Below the pieces are notes generated by a model that saw only the letters and a program-made list of their open reading frames with translations, did not search any database and was not told the DNA's origin. Source: an uncultured Cytophagales bacterium (GTDB lineage: Bacteria; Bacteroidota; Bacteroidia; Cytophagales; Cyclobacteriaceae). From it: DNA of 64,000 nt. The position numbers and the translations under genes are program-made. Location: contig CAJXNP010000003.1 of the NCBI GenBank assembly GCA_913057175.1, positions 332,098 to 396,097 on the forward strand, in the 5' to 3' direction. Of the stretch, positions 15,708-24,901 are shown piece by piece; within the stretch, counting starts at the first letter, position 1, and every line of letters starts with the position of its first letter.

Positions 15708-16292
15708 TTAACGCAACATTTCAGCTATTTGAGGACGAGTAGATTCGATCCGCACATAGTCAAGTTTTAATCCTAAAGGACCAAGATCACGGCTTAACTG
15801 GTCATAGATAGGTTTGACATCCCTGAAAGGAACCTCAATGGATTGCAGAGCCGTTGAACCATAATTGTTTACAACACTTTTGTCCACCTCATGATCTAAC
15901 AAGGATTGGACAACTTCCTTGCGACAAAAGAATACTGCGGAGTGAAGAGGTGTCGAACCATCATTGTTTAAAAGGTTGACATCTGCGCCCGCTTCGATCA
16001 GTGCTATAGCCACATCCTTTTTCCCAAAAGTTATGGCAATGACCAAAGGAGTGGAACCGTAGGCGTCTTTCTTATTAAGATCCGTACCTGCTTTGATGTG
16101 CTGGCGAATAGCGTCGAGATCTCCCGTTAAAGCAGCTGCATAAATATCAACTTTAGGGGAAGTTTGGCTTACTTTGGAAACCTGGGTCTGATCGGTATCC
16201 GATGTTTTTCCACATGCGGATGTAACCATTATTAGAGCTAAAATAATAACACTTACTAATAATGAATTGAATTTTTCTTTCTGATTTTTCAT
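15708..16292 (-). CDS. Ankyrin-repeat lipoprotein
   Basis: 194 residues. The signal LVSVIILALIMVTSAC ends in a lipobox Cys at about position 27. After a Ser/Thr-rich spacer come about four ankyrin repeats (AALTGDLDAIRQHIKAG, DAYGSTPLVIAITFGKKDVA, NNDGSTPLHSAVFFCRKEVV, NNYGSTALQS). Ankyrin repeats bind other proteins; the partner is unknown. The gene is divergent from the HTH-cyclase gene, and paired direct repeats lie in between, so it could be a target of that regulator (inference). The C-terminal 45 residues do not match the repeat. Confidence 0.85.
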   Translation of the reverse strand: MKNQKEKFNSLLVSVIILALIMVTSACGKTSDTDQTQVSKVSQTSPKVDIYAAALTGDLDAIRQHIKAGTDLNKKDAYGSTPLVIAITFGKKDVAIALIEAGADVNLLNNDGSTPLHSAVFFCRKEVVQSLLDHEVDKSVVNNYGSTALQSIEVPFRDVKPIYDQLSRDLGPLGLKLDYVRIESTRPQIAEMLR

Positions 16293-16661
16293 GACTTTTT
16301 AGTTTTTAGTTTGACTTAAATGAATACTGTAAAGTACCGTCAAAATCAAAGGCACGACTAATCAAAAAAGAGCCTAAACGTGTCAATTTTGGGGATTTGA
16401 TAGTAATTATGATGCAAGGGTGTAAATTATGATGCAAAAGGGACTGGAAGATAAAGTATATCACTCTGATCCAACTATATTAATTCGCAGGATAGAAAGT
16501 ATAAAATTCCTATCACCTAAAATCAATTAGGCATATATCGACCTGATTATCATCAATCCTGAACCAAACCCCTTCATTCAATTGTTAATTAAATGAGTAT
16601 CTTCAATTGTCAATAGCCTTTTTAACATAAAACTTATATAATTGAATGAACCTTAAATCGA
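16293..16661. other. Divergent intergenic region, ankyrin lipoprotein / HTH-cyclase
   Basis: 369 bases that must hold the promoters of both divergent genes. The only clear structure is the 13-base direct repeat at 16405-16437. No RNA gene or open frame was seen. Confidence 0.45.
16405..16437. promoter_or_regulatory. Paired direct repeats, candidate AraC-type operator
   Basis: AATTATGATGCAA occurs at 16405-16417 and 16425-16437, a 20-base period (two helical turns). AraC-family regulators bind direct repeats at about this spacing, and the adjacent gene encodes an AraC-type HTH. The pair lies 113-145 bases upstream of the ankyrin lipoprotein and 225 bases upstream of the cyclase gene. The link is inferred. 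Confidence 0.4.
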
Positions 16662-19304
16662 ATGCCTGAGCCACCAGTAAATAATGACTTTTTAGAAAAG
16701 CTTACACAAATCATCGAGGCCAACATCTCGAATGAGCTCTTTGGAGTTTCTGAGCTGGCTGAAGAAATCAATATGAGTCGCTCCAACCTGTTGCGCAAGA
16801 TAAAGAAACACACTAATCTTTCAGTCAGTCAGTTTATCAGCCAGGTGCGCCTGAAACGGGCGATGGAAATTTTGAAACAATCATCCCTTACCGTTTCGGA
16901 AGTATCCTACCAGGTGGGTTTCAGCAGTACTTCTTATTTTATTAAATGCTTTCGCGAATACTATGGATACCCTCCGGGCGAGGTAGGAAAGGGGATGGAA
17001 TCTCCCTCTAATTCATCCGGTCAGATCACCCCTACCCATCAGCTCGCAGCGATCATGTTTACCGATATTGAAGGATATACAGCTTTGATGCAGCAGAATG
17101 AGGAAAAAGCCATCCGATACAGGTCACGACATCGGGAGGTATTCGAATCCATTACACAAAAATACATGGGAAAGATCCTGCAATACTACGGCGATGGCAC
17201 CCTGAGTACCTTTGGTAGCGCCATCGATGCAACAAAATGTGGCATTGACCTTCAATTGGCATTTCGGGAAGAACCCAGAATTCCCGTTCGGATCGGTATC
17301 CATACAGGCGATATCCTGTTTTCGGAGGACGGGATCATAGGAGATGGCGTCAACGTAGCTTCTCGAATTGAATCATTGGCTGTGCCGCAAAGCGTCTTCA
17401 TTTCGGAAAAAGTCCATGATGAGGTTAAAAATCAACCGGATATTCAGACCCGCTCTATGGGGGTCCATCAGCTTAAGAATGTTGATAAGCCAATGGAGGT
17501 GTTCGCCATCGCTAACACCGGTTTGATTGTTCCTGACAAACAGCAGGTACAAGGCAAGGTTCGGATAAAAGATCCTAAAAAACAGAAAGAATCTGCTGGC
17601 AAATTTCCGGTCCTGCTATGGTCACTAATCATAATAGCTGTCGCTGCAATTGGATTTGTTATGATAAAACTTGGAGTATTTAAAACATCCGATCAGATCC
17701 ATGCCGATACAAATCCTGCTTTGGCCCAAAGCTCGATAGCTGTATTGCCTTTCATGAACGACAGCAATGATTCCAGCAATGTGTACATCATAAACGGATT
17801 GATGGAAGCCACGCTCAATAATCTCCAGAAGATCAAAAACCTTCGGGTGATCAGTCGGATGTCTGTGGAGAAGTATCGCAATAATCCTAAATCAATCCCT
17901 GAAATAGGTAGAGAATTAAATGTTCGATACCTGATCGAGGGCAGCGGACAAAAGATTGGCGACCAGATCATGCTACACATCCAGCTGATTGATGCTACAA
18001 ATGACCAGCATATCTGGTCGGAGCAATACAAACGGGAAGTCGGGGATATATTCGACTTGCAAACCGAAGTGGCGAAAAATATCACAGATCACATCGAAGT
18101 ATTTATTAGTCCTGAGGAAGAAAAAAGCATCAGCAAACAACCAACAGAAGATCTTGTCGCATATGACTATTTCCTGAAGGGCCTTGAATTTTTTCGTCAG
18201 GAAACAGCCGAAGGTCTTCACTCAGCTATTTCCTGGTTTGAAAAAGCAATCGAGCAGGATCCGCAGTTTGCTCAGGCGTATGCCAATATTGCTATTGCTT
18301 ATTATTTCCTCGATGCCTACCAGGTGGAGAAAAAATACACGGATCAAATTAACCACTATGCCGATCAGGCGCTCCTGTTTGATGATACTACTCCTCAGAG
18401 TCAAATGGCTAAAGGGCTGTATTACATTCAAATCAAGGAATATGAACTGGGCATTTCTTTTCTTGAAAAAGCATTGGAATACAACCCGAATTCCATACCG
18501 ATCCTTCAGATACTTTCAGACATTTATGCTAATGTGGTTCCCAATACTGAGAAATATTTGCAGTACGCATTGAAGGGAATCAGCATGAATATTTCCAATA
18601 ATGATTCATCATCAATCAGTTTTGTTTATTTGCATGTGAGCAATGCTTTTATGCAATCCGGATTTGTGGATGAGGCTGAGCATTATGTCAATAAATCTTT
18701 GGATTTCAATCCGAATAATATTTACTCAAATTACCTGAGGGCATATATCTTATTGGCGAAGGACAAAAATTATGAACGAACAAAGGATCTATTGCTTGAA
18801 ACCCTGACAATGGATACAACCCGTCTTGATGTGATCCAGGAAGTTGGAAAGATCTATTACTATCTCAGGGATTTTGAATCTTCCTATTATTACTATCAAA
18901 AGTTCCTGGAAATAAAGGAAACCCATAACCTGGATGTATATCACGCAGAAAACGCCAAAATTGCCTATGTCATGTCAAAGTTGGGAATGGAGAATGAATC
19001 TGAAGAATTGATGACTAAATATCAGTCGTATGTGGACCTTGATCACTCCATTTACAAAGATCTCAGTCTTTCGGCTTATTACTCGTATCGGGGAGAGGTG
19101 CAAAAATCCCTTGAACATCTAAGGTTATTTTCCGAACAGGATGATTATTTTTATTGGGTTATCCTTTTTCTGGATGATGACCCGCTGCTGGAGAACATCA
19201 TCCGGGAACCAGAATTCAAAAAAATTTCTAAAAAGATCAATAACAAATTCTGGCAGTACCACGAAAGGGTGAAGAATTCGCTGGAAAATGAAGGGGTGAT
19301 TTGA
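16662..19304 (+). CDS. Membrane-bound AraC-HTH / class III adenylate cyclase / TPR fusion
   Basis: 880 residues. (1) AraC-type double HTH at about 8-105 (VSELAEEINMSRSNLLRKIK; YQVGFSSTSYFIKCFREYYG). (2) Class III cyclase at about 128-285 with both metal Asp residues (Asp135 in FTDIEGYT, Asp178 in YYGDGT) and the catalytic NVASR (Asn231, Arg235); the position of the substrate-binding Lys holds Gln174. (3) One membrane helix at about 316-337. (4) A TolB/FlgO-like domain (SSIAVLPFMNDSN; RYLIEGSGQKIGDQIMLHIQ) at about 355-480. (5) A TPR array at about 510-860. The DNA-binding and cyclase parts face the cytoplasm and the TPRs the periplasm. It probably senses something outside the inner membrane; the signal is unknown. 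Confidence 0.88.
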   Translation: MPEPPVNNDFLEKLTQIIEANISNELFGVSELAEEINMSRSNLLRKIKKHTNLSVSQFISQVRLKRAMEILKQSSLTVSEVSYQVGFSSTSYFIKCFREYYGYPPGEVGKGMESPSNSSGQITPTHQLAAIMFTDIEGYTALMQQNEEKAIRYRSRHREVFESITQKYMGKILQYYGDGTLSTFGSAIDATKCGIDLQLAFREEPRIPVRIGIHTGDILFSEDGIIGDGVNVASRIESLAVPQSVFISEKVHDEVKNQPDIQTRSMGVHQLKNVDKPMEVFAIANTGLIVPDKQQVQGKVRIKDPKKQKESAGKFPVLLWSLIIIAVAAIGFVMIKLGVFKTSDQIHADTNPALAQSSIAVLPFMNDSNDSSNVYIINGLMEATLNNLQKIKNLRVISRMSVEKYRNNPKSIPEIGRELNVRYLIEGSGQKIGDQIMLHIQLIDATNDQHIWSEQYKREVGDIFDLQTEVAKNITDHIEVFISPEEEKSISKQPTEDLVAYDYFLKGLEFFRQETAEGLHSAISWFEKAIEQDPQFAQAYANIAIAYYFLDAYQVEKKYTDQINHYADQALLFDDTTPQSQMAKGLYYIQIKEYELGISFLEKALEYNPNSIPILQILSDIYANVVPNTEKYLQYALKGISMNISNNDSSSISFVYLHVSNAFMQSGFVDEAEHYVNKSLDFNPNNIYSNYLRAYILLAKDKNYERTKDLLLETLTMDTTRLDVIQEVGKIYYYLRDFESSYYYYQKFLEIKETHNLDVYHAENAKIAYVMSKLGMENESEELMTKYQSYVDLDHSIYKDLSLSAYYSYRGEVQKSLEHLRLFSEQDDYFYWVILFLDDDPLLENIIREPEFKKISKKINNKFWQYHERVKNSLENEGVI

Positions 19305-19484
19305 TGAGGGAAATCCTTCCTGATCAACTCTTAAAAGTCGACCGTATCTAATTTTCAACATCCATTTCAATTATGAAAATCTATCCTCAGAGAGAATAGG
19401 GTCTGAAATATATTTTTCACACTAACAAATCATGATTTGATATTCTAATCGTAAATTATCCCTTCAAAATCGCAGTCACATATC

Positions 19485-21272
19485 ATGAAATACTTTCTGT
19501 TATTACTTTTTTCTTTTCACCAGGTCATTGCTCAAAACCCGAAGGGTGATCAGGATATTGTTATTCGACTCAATCAATACGGCTATTTAACTCAGGAAAA
19601 CAAACACGCTATCCTGCTTTCAAATTCACATGTCAACGAAAAATTTGAAGTTATTTCAGAAGACACCAACAAACCGATTGCATCATTCAAACCTGAAAAA
19701 TCTAAGACAAAAGGCTGGGGAACATTTACTTATTACCATGACCTGGATTTTTCTGAAGTTGAGGAAACAGGAACCCACTATTTGCAAGGCACTAAATCAG
19801 GAATAACTTCTGTTAAATTTTCCATTTCCGATCAGGCTTACCAGGGAACTACTGATGATCTACTGACATTCATGCAACAACAGCGATGTGGCTACAATCC
19901 CTTTCTCGATATGGTTTGTCATCAACGGGATGGCCGGTTGTTTTATGGAAAAATGGCGGATTCAACCTATGTCGATCTTTCCGGTGGCTGGCACGATGCG
20001 GGTGATCAGCTTAAATATTTAATAACTAGCAGTTATGCGACGGCCCACATGCTGATGGCCTATCGGCTCTATCCGAAAAAGTTTTCAGACAAGGTGAATG
20101 CATTGGGACAGCCCTTTCCTAACAACGTTCCTGACGTGCTGGATGAGGCAAAATGGGGATTGGATTGGATCCTAAAATTGCACTTTGCACCCAATCAGCT
20201 CGTTCACCAGGTCGCCGATGACAGGGATCATCGTGGATGGAAAATGCCGGATCAGGACTTGTCGGATTATGGTTGGGGACCTAACAGCTACCGTGTTGGT
20301 TACGTGGCAAATGGGCAACCACAGGGACTGAATAAATACAAAAGCGAAGCCACCGGGATCGCCAACCTGGCAGGGAGAAGTGCTGCTGCCCTTGCCATAG
20401 GAGCCAATACCTGGATGGCAATTGACTCTATCTATGCCTTGAAATGCCTTCAGGCGGCAATTACGGTGTATGACCTGGGGAAATCCATGGAAGGTTATCA
20501 GCAGGGGAATTCTTATGGTGCCCCGTATCGATACCTGGAGCAAACTTGGGCAGACGACATGGAGTGGGGAGCAGCAGAATTATACCGTTTGACCAAAGAT
20601 CCAAAATATCTGTCAGATGCCAAACGATACAGCCAAATGGCGAATACGGATAACTGGCTAATGCTCGACTCAGCTTCCCATTACCAGTATTATCCGTTCA
20701 TCAACCTCGGTCATTTCGCTTTGTTCGATCAGGTAGGAAAATCATTTCAGGACACACTTGTTTCCTACTACAAGGCAGAAATCGAAAATGTGGCCAAACG
20801 AGCAAAAACGAATCCCTATGGCATTGGTGTACCATTTATCTGGTGCTCGAACAACCTCATTACATCATTTATCACCCAGATCTTGCTATACGAAAAGATG
20901 ACAGGAGACAGGCAGTTTCATCAATTGATGCTGGATCACTGTGATTGGCTTTTCGGAAGAAATCCATGGGGAACATCGATGTTCACCGGAATGCCGGGAA
21001 AAGGAGAATATCCATTGGATGTGCATACCAGTATTTGGGCAATGACCCATCAGATGGTTCCAGGTGGATTGATAGACGGCCCCATTTTCAAAACCATCCA
21101 TCAAAAACTAAAAGGACTTGAATTGACTCAACCGGATGAATTCTCGAGATTTCAAAACAACTTCGTGGTCTATCACGATGATATTGGCGATTATTCCACC
21201 AACGAGCCCACGATGGACGGTACAGCAGGCTCCATGATCATGATGGCACACTGGTCGCCGGATGTGGAATAA
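19485..21272 (+). CDS. GH9 endoglucanase (cellulase), secreted
   Basis: 595 residues. Signal peptide (KYFLLLLFSFHQVIAQ), then an N-terminal Ig-like CelD domain (about 22-110; IRLNQYGYLTQENKHAILLS), then the (alpha/alpha)6 GH9 domain. The nucleophile-side motif is GGWHDAGDQLKY near 166, and the C-terminal signature DDIGDYSTNEPTMDG near 570 carries the catalytic Glu. WADDMEWGAAELYRLT is also typical. It hydrolyses beta-1,4-glucan; the absence of a carbohydrate-binding module suggests soluble or short glucans. It converges on an SGNH esterase gene with 23 bases between stops, so the two could serve the same plant- or alga-derived polysaccharide. Confidence 0.93.
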   Translation: MKYFLLLLFSFHQVIAQNPKGDQDIVIRLNQYGYLTQENKHAILLSNSHVNEKFEVISEDTNKPIASFKPEKSKTKGWGTFTYYHDLDFSEVEETGTHYLQGTKSGITSVKFSISDQAYQGTTDDLLTFMQQQRCGYNPFLDMVCHQRDGRLFYGKMADSTYVDLSGGWHDAGDQLKYLITSSYATAHMLMAYRLYPKKFSDKVNALGQPFPNNVPDVLDEAKWGLDWILKLHFAPNQLVHQVADDRDHRGWKMPDQDLSDYGWGPNSYRVGYVANGQPQGLNKYKSEATGIANLAGRSAAALAIGANTWMAIDSIYALKCLQAAITVYDLGKSMEGYQQGNSYGAPYRYLEQTWADDMEWGAAELYRLTKDPKYLSDAKRYSQMANTDNWLMLDSASHYQYYPFINLGHFALFDQVGKSFQDTLVSYYKAEIENVAKRAKTNPYGIGVPFIWCSNNLITSFITQILLYEKMTGDRQFHQLMLDHCDWLFGRNPWGTSMFTGMPGKGEYPLDVHTSIWAMTHQMVPGGLIDGPIFKTIHQKLKGLELTQPDEFSRFQNNFVVYHDDIGDYSTNEPTMDGTAGSMIMMAHWSPDVE

Positions 21273-21295
21273 CTCTTTTTTCAATCTGACAAAGT

Positions 21296-22141
21296 TTATT
21301 TTGTCATTTCAAATGAACCCAATACTTCTTCCGCATATTTATCCGCAAATCGCTTCCCCATTTCCCTCTGGGATTTTGAGTCAAAATGCAGATGATCTCC
21401 CTTGTCCGTTAAGTCGTTTGTAGAAATGACAAACCTGCACTTATCCGCTGCAGCACTTTCATGAATGATCGAATTGATCGAATCAACTTGCAGTTGAACC
21501 TCTACTGGCTCCCTGAAGGTCCCCAATTCGCCCACTAAAATGGGTAGTGTATCATTTTTCGCTATATTTCTGAATGTCTCAAACAAGGTCTCTATCCCAT
21601 TCTTATACAGTGGGATTTTGCCGCTATGCGCATCACTTTCTCCCTGATGCCATAAAATACATTTGATCATCCCCTGGTTTTGTGCGGACTTAACCCTTTC
21701 CTTAAAATTACTCAAAAGGACTACATCTTGGTGGGTAGAGTCGTTGTTCCACTGTTCAACGGAAGAACCTCCAACAGCACATGGAATTAATCCGATCGAA
21801 ATGCTATCAGGAACATATTTTAATAATTCACGGGCAAATGAAAGGCCACAGTCTAAACCGGTGAGATCCGGTTGGTAAAAGTGTAGAGGTTCTTTGGCAT
21901 AGTACCATTCTTTATCTTCTCCTAAACTGAGTATTCGCTTATCAGGAACTGTATCCTTCGGTTCTACAAATCCTCTTCCTGCCATGTTGGATTGACCGGC
22001 AAGTACGAAGATCCAAAAATCTTCCTTATCGGGAAGTTGACTTACTTTTTCCCGGTATACGGGGAAATTAATTTTTCTAATATCATCAGATTGAAAAGAT
22101 GAGAAAACTATTAAAAACAGAAGTAAGGAAAAGTATTTCAT
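21296..22141 (-). CDS. CE6-like SGNH acetylesterase, secreted
   Basis: 281 residues with a signal peptide (KYFSLLLFLIVFSSF). Block I is FVLAGQSNMAGRG (catalytic Ser in GQSNM), followed by GLSFARELL, IPCAVGGSSVEQW, ILWHQGESDA and a C-terminal LHFDSKSQREMGKRF supplying the Asp/His. This is the sialate O-acetylesterase/acetylxylan esterase (CE6) layout. It likely removes acetyl groups from hemicellulose-type glycans outside the cytoplasm, in line with the adjoining GH9 gene. Family sure, substrate inferred. Confidence 0.88.
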   Translation of the reverse strand: MKYFSLLLFLIVFSSFQSDDIRKINFPVYREKVSQLPDKEDFWIFVLAGQSNMAGRGFVEPKDTVPDKRILSLGEDKEWYYAKEPLHFYQPDLTGLDCGLSFARELLKYVPDSISIGLIPCAVGGSSVEQWNNDSTHQDVVLLSNFKERVKSAQNQGMIKCILWHQGESDAHSGKIPLYKNGIETLFETFRNIAKNDTLPILVGELGTFREPVEVQLQVDSINSIIHESAAADKCRFVISTNDLTDKGDHLHFDSKSQREMGKRFADKYAEEVLGSFEMTK

Positions 22142-22448
22142 GAAGTAGCTCTTATTCTTGGAATCCCTTAGAACTCAGAAAAAAACAATCATAAAATAAT
22201 AAAGATTTCATTTTCAGCAGTTTATTAAAATTCAATGCATAATATAAGTCGAAGCTAATGTGAACTTATCCTATATCAAAATCATCCGATGAAGCCCCTA
22301 ATAACCATACTAACAAAGTCCATCAGATTGCTTTGCGAGCATCTCAGATGGGATGAAATTGACATGAATTCTGTAAAAAGGAAGATTGGATGTTAAATAG
22401 AATAATCGAAATTTCTTAATTACAATATAAAGAGAAGCTTAAACAGAT
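22142..22448. other. Intergenic region, no feature seen
   Basis: 307 AT-rich bases between two minus-strand genes. No open frame, hairpin or repeat was recognised. Confidence 0.4.
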
Positions 22449-22958
22449 TTATTCAAAAGTCTCATTTGGCCTGATTTTATACTCTGAGATAAAGTTCTCA
22501 AGTTCTTTCAGTTTATAAATGTGAGGAAATGTTTTCTCATTATTGATAACTAATCTGGCGTATTTTTCTGTTGAAGTTATTTCTTTACCTGTAAATATAT
22601 TCCAGGAAGTAACAATTTCTAATGACAAATTGTACAATTTGAATTGTTTCGTATTGTGAAAAATTAACCATTTGTGAGTTACAAATAAATAGTCGCTTTT
22701 TAGTTCAATTACCTGTAATGGGACTCTCCAACCTCCTGTCTTTAGATTATAATTAATGACAACACATAGAAGAATTATCATAAAAAATGGTAGCAACCAA
22801 GCAAAATTGTTATTTCCTGGCATTAATGACATTATAAAAACAAGTGAAACTGTCGTAAAATAAAAAAATGTAAATAGATTCGAAAGGTATAGAAACACCT
22901 TCCTAAGTACTGGATGCTTTGCACCATAAAGATTATTTGATATTGATTTTAGTTTCAC
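22449..22958 (-). CDS. Hypothetical two-helix membrane protein
   Basis: 169 residues. Two hydrophobic segments (about 25-45, FLYLSNLFTFFYFTTVSLVF, and 52-70) are followed by a soluble, beta-rich C-terminal domain (VIELKSDYLFVTHKWLIFHN, then LEIVTSWNIFTGKEITSTEK). This resembles small bacterial membrane proteins with a PH-like domain, but no family was recognised. It is flanked by gaps of about 300 bases on both sides and is probably transcribed alone. It is AT-rich compared with neighbours. Confidence 0.6.
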   Translation of the reverse strand: MKLKSISNNLYGAKHPVLRKVFLYLSNLFTFFYFTTVSLVFIMSLMPGNNNFAWLLPFFMIILLCVVINYNLKTGGWRVPLQVIELKSDYLFVTHKWLIFHNTKQFKLYNLSLEIVTSWNIFTGKEITSTEKYARLVINNEKTFPHIYKLKELENFISEYKIRPNETFE

Positions 22959-23288
22959 TAAAAATGTGTTGCTATTTTTTAACCGAAAAAATGGATTGTA
23001 GAAATTGTATTAATCCGTATCTAATTTATGATTCGCAATTTAAATATACGATAAATTAACTCTAAGGCAATGCCAAAATACCTAATGCCCAATGCCAACC
23101 CATCAACCCGCAACAAAAAGCCTGCACTCAACTTTCTAACGCCTTTTCAATTTCACCCCAAGTAGCCATGTGTAAAGTGGTATCTGCTTAATTAACCCGC
23201 ACCCCTCTTGCTTATCAAAATCCAACACTTAATTTTGCCTTCTGTTAATATATTGGTTTTTTGTACGTTGCTAAAATAAAACGGAAGT
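22959..23288. other. Intergenic region upstream of the Bat-like operon
   Basis: 330 bases. The middle (about 23068-23110) has imperfect repeats of AATGCCAA/AATGCCCAA. No gene or RNA was found. A promoter for the downstream operon must lie here but no confident box could be named. Confidence 0.4.
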
Positions 23289-24257
23289 TTGGCCTGGTAT
23301 AAATCACTTTCCTGGACGGAGATTATCTTTATTCTTGGATTCATCATCGCTTATGGTATTTACATAGGCAGGATGATCTACATCAACCGTATCCTGGAAG
23401 TGAACAAAGACCGCCTCATCTTCAAGATCATCCTACGCACGCTTTACTTTGCCTTGTTCATAGTTGCATTGCTAGGCCCGTCTTTTGGAGATACCTCCAG
23501 GGAAATCAAATCAATCGGGAAGGACATCATGGTATGTGTCGACCTCTCAGAGTCGATGAATGCTGGTGACATTGCTCCCAACAGATTGGAGCGTGTCAAA
23601 TTTGAGTTGAAAAAGATCGTCGATGCCTTTAATTCCGACAGGATTGGCATCATTATTTTTTCCTCTGAAGCCTTCATGCAATGCCCTCTCACGCTTGATC
23701 AGAGTGCTTTATCGCTTTTTATTGAAACACTTTCTACAAGACTTGTCCCCAATGCAGGTACGAATTTCGGTCCGCCGTTAACAATGGCTTTGCAAAAACT
23801 CAATAGCGAAGAATCAACTGTGGCCCAACAAAAATCTAAGATCATTATCCTGATCAGTGATGGAGAAGATTTTGGCGACGAAACAGAAGGCGCCCTTTCT
23901 GAAATTGAAAGTAGTGGAATTAAACTCTTTACCCTTGGTGTGGGGACGGAATCCGGAAGTACCATTCCAACCAGCGGTGGCATAAAGACCGATCGGTCAG
24001 GTCAGGAAGTCCTTACCAAATTAAACAGCCGGGACCTGAAAAACCTGGCTTTGCAGACGGGAGGCAAATATTTCGAGATCAATGAGAGTGAAAACGAGAT
24101 CAGTAAGATGATCAATCATATTGACAACATCGAAGGAGAATTGAGAGATGCAAAAAAGATCGATGTTTCAGCTAACAAATATTTTTATTTTCTGGCGTTT
24201 GCTTTGTTATTAATGTTGCTCGATCTGATGTTCCAGTTTAAAGTTGTGAAGATTTGA
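23289..24257 (+). CDS. VWA-domain membrane protein, BatB-like
   Basis: 322 residues from TTG 23289; no ATG is better placed. Two N-terminal helices (about 10-32 and 45-63) precede a von Willebrand A domain with an intact MIDAS: Asp85-x-Ser87-x-Ser89 (DLSES), the Thr in NAGTNFGPPL and the Asp in LISDGEDF. A C-terminal helix (YFYFLAFALLLMLLDLMFQF) anchors the end. This is the BatA/BatB layout of the aerotolerance operon. The next gene overlaps by 4 bases. MoxR, BatA and BatD, usually neighbours, are not found in the flanking sequence. Confidence 0.85.
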   Translation: MAWYKSLSWTEIIFILGFIIAYGIYIGRMIYINRILEVNKDRLIFKIILRTLYFALFIVALLGPSFGDTSREIKSIGKDIMVCVDLSESMNAGDIAPNRLERVKFELKKIVDAFNSDRIGIIIFSSEAFMQCPLTLDQSALSLFIETLSTRLVPNAGTNFGPPLTMALQKLNSEESTVAQQKSKIIILISDGEDFGDETEGALSEIESSGIKLFTLGVGTESGSTIPTSGGIKTDRSGQEVLTKLNSRDLKNLALQTGGKYFEINESENEISKMINHIDNIEGELRDAKKIDVSANKYFYFLAFALLLMLLDLMFQFKVVKI

Positions 24258-24901
24258 AAGCACTTTTACTCATCATTTTTCTTTTTCAGCAGGATGGGAT
24301 CAGCAGGATTGCTGAGATTAATAAATATAAAAAGGAAGGCAGCAGGGCCTATATGGAGTCCGACTATTCCACTTCTGCTTCGCGGTATCGATACCTTGTT
24401 GACAGCTTAAACGTAAAGGAAGACCCGGTCATTCTCAATCTTGCTCATTCATATTTTCATCTGAATGACACAACGAATGCCATAAATTTTTATGCTCAGC
24501 TTACTGAAAGCAAAAACAGGGAAATTAAATCTGTTGCTTATCAGCAAATCGGGGTGATCGAATTCAATCAAAAGAAATACAACCTGTCGTTGGGTCATTT
24601 GAAAAATGCACTAAAGGCCAATCCCCAGAATGAGGAAGCAAGGAAAAACTATGAAGTACTGAAACGGTTGATGCAGGAGAACCCGGAAATGCAGGATCAA
24701 CAGGACGATCAGGATATCGAGCCATCCGAGTATGCTAAGAAATTGAAAGAGCAAGCGGAAATGCTCGTGCGCAATAATCGCTTCATTGATGCGTATAATT
24801 TGATGGTGAACGGAATGCAGGTTGATCAAACAGTTAGCGCATACAATGAGTTTATTACGAAGTTAAAAGATGTCGCCGAAGTAGAAGGAGGAACCCAATG
24901 A
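24254..24901 (+). CDS. TPR protein of the Bat-like operon
   Basis: 215 residues from TTG 24254, overlapping the VWA gene by 4 bases. A short signal-like N-terminus (KALLLIIFLFQQ) is followed by TPR units (SRAYMESDYSTSASRYRYLV; AYQQIGVIEFNQKKYNLSLG; KNALKANPQNEEARKNYEVL). It is likely periplasmic or membrane-bound and gives a protein-binding surface for the VWA partner, as in BatC/BatE proteins. It overlaps the next gene by 4 bases, so the three genes form a translationally coupled operon. Confidence 0.8.
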   Translation: MKALLLIIFLFQQDGISRIAEINKYKKEGSRAYMESDYSTSASRYRYLVDSLNVKEDPVILNLAHSYFHLNDTTNAINFYAQLTESKNREIKSVAYQQIGVIEFNQKKYNLSLGHLKNALKANPQNEEARKNYEVLKRLMQENPEMQDQQDDQDIEPSEYAKKLKEQAEMLVRNNRFIDAYNLMVNGMQVDQTVSAYNEFITKLKDVAEVEGGTQ

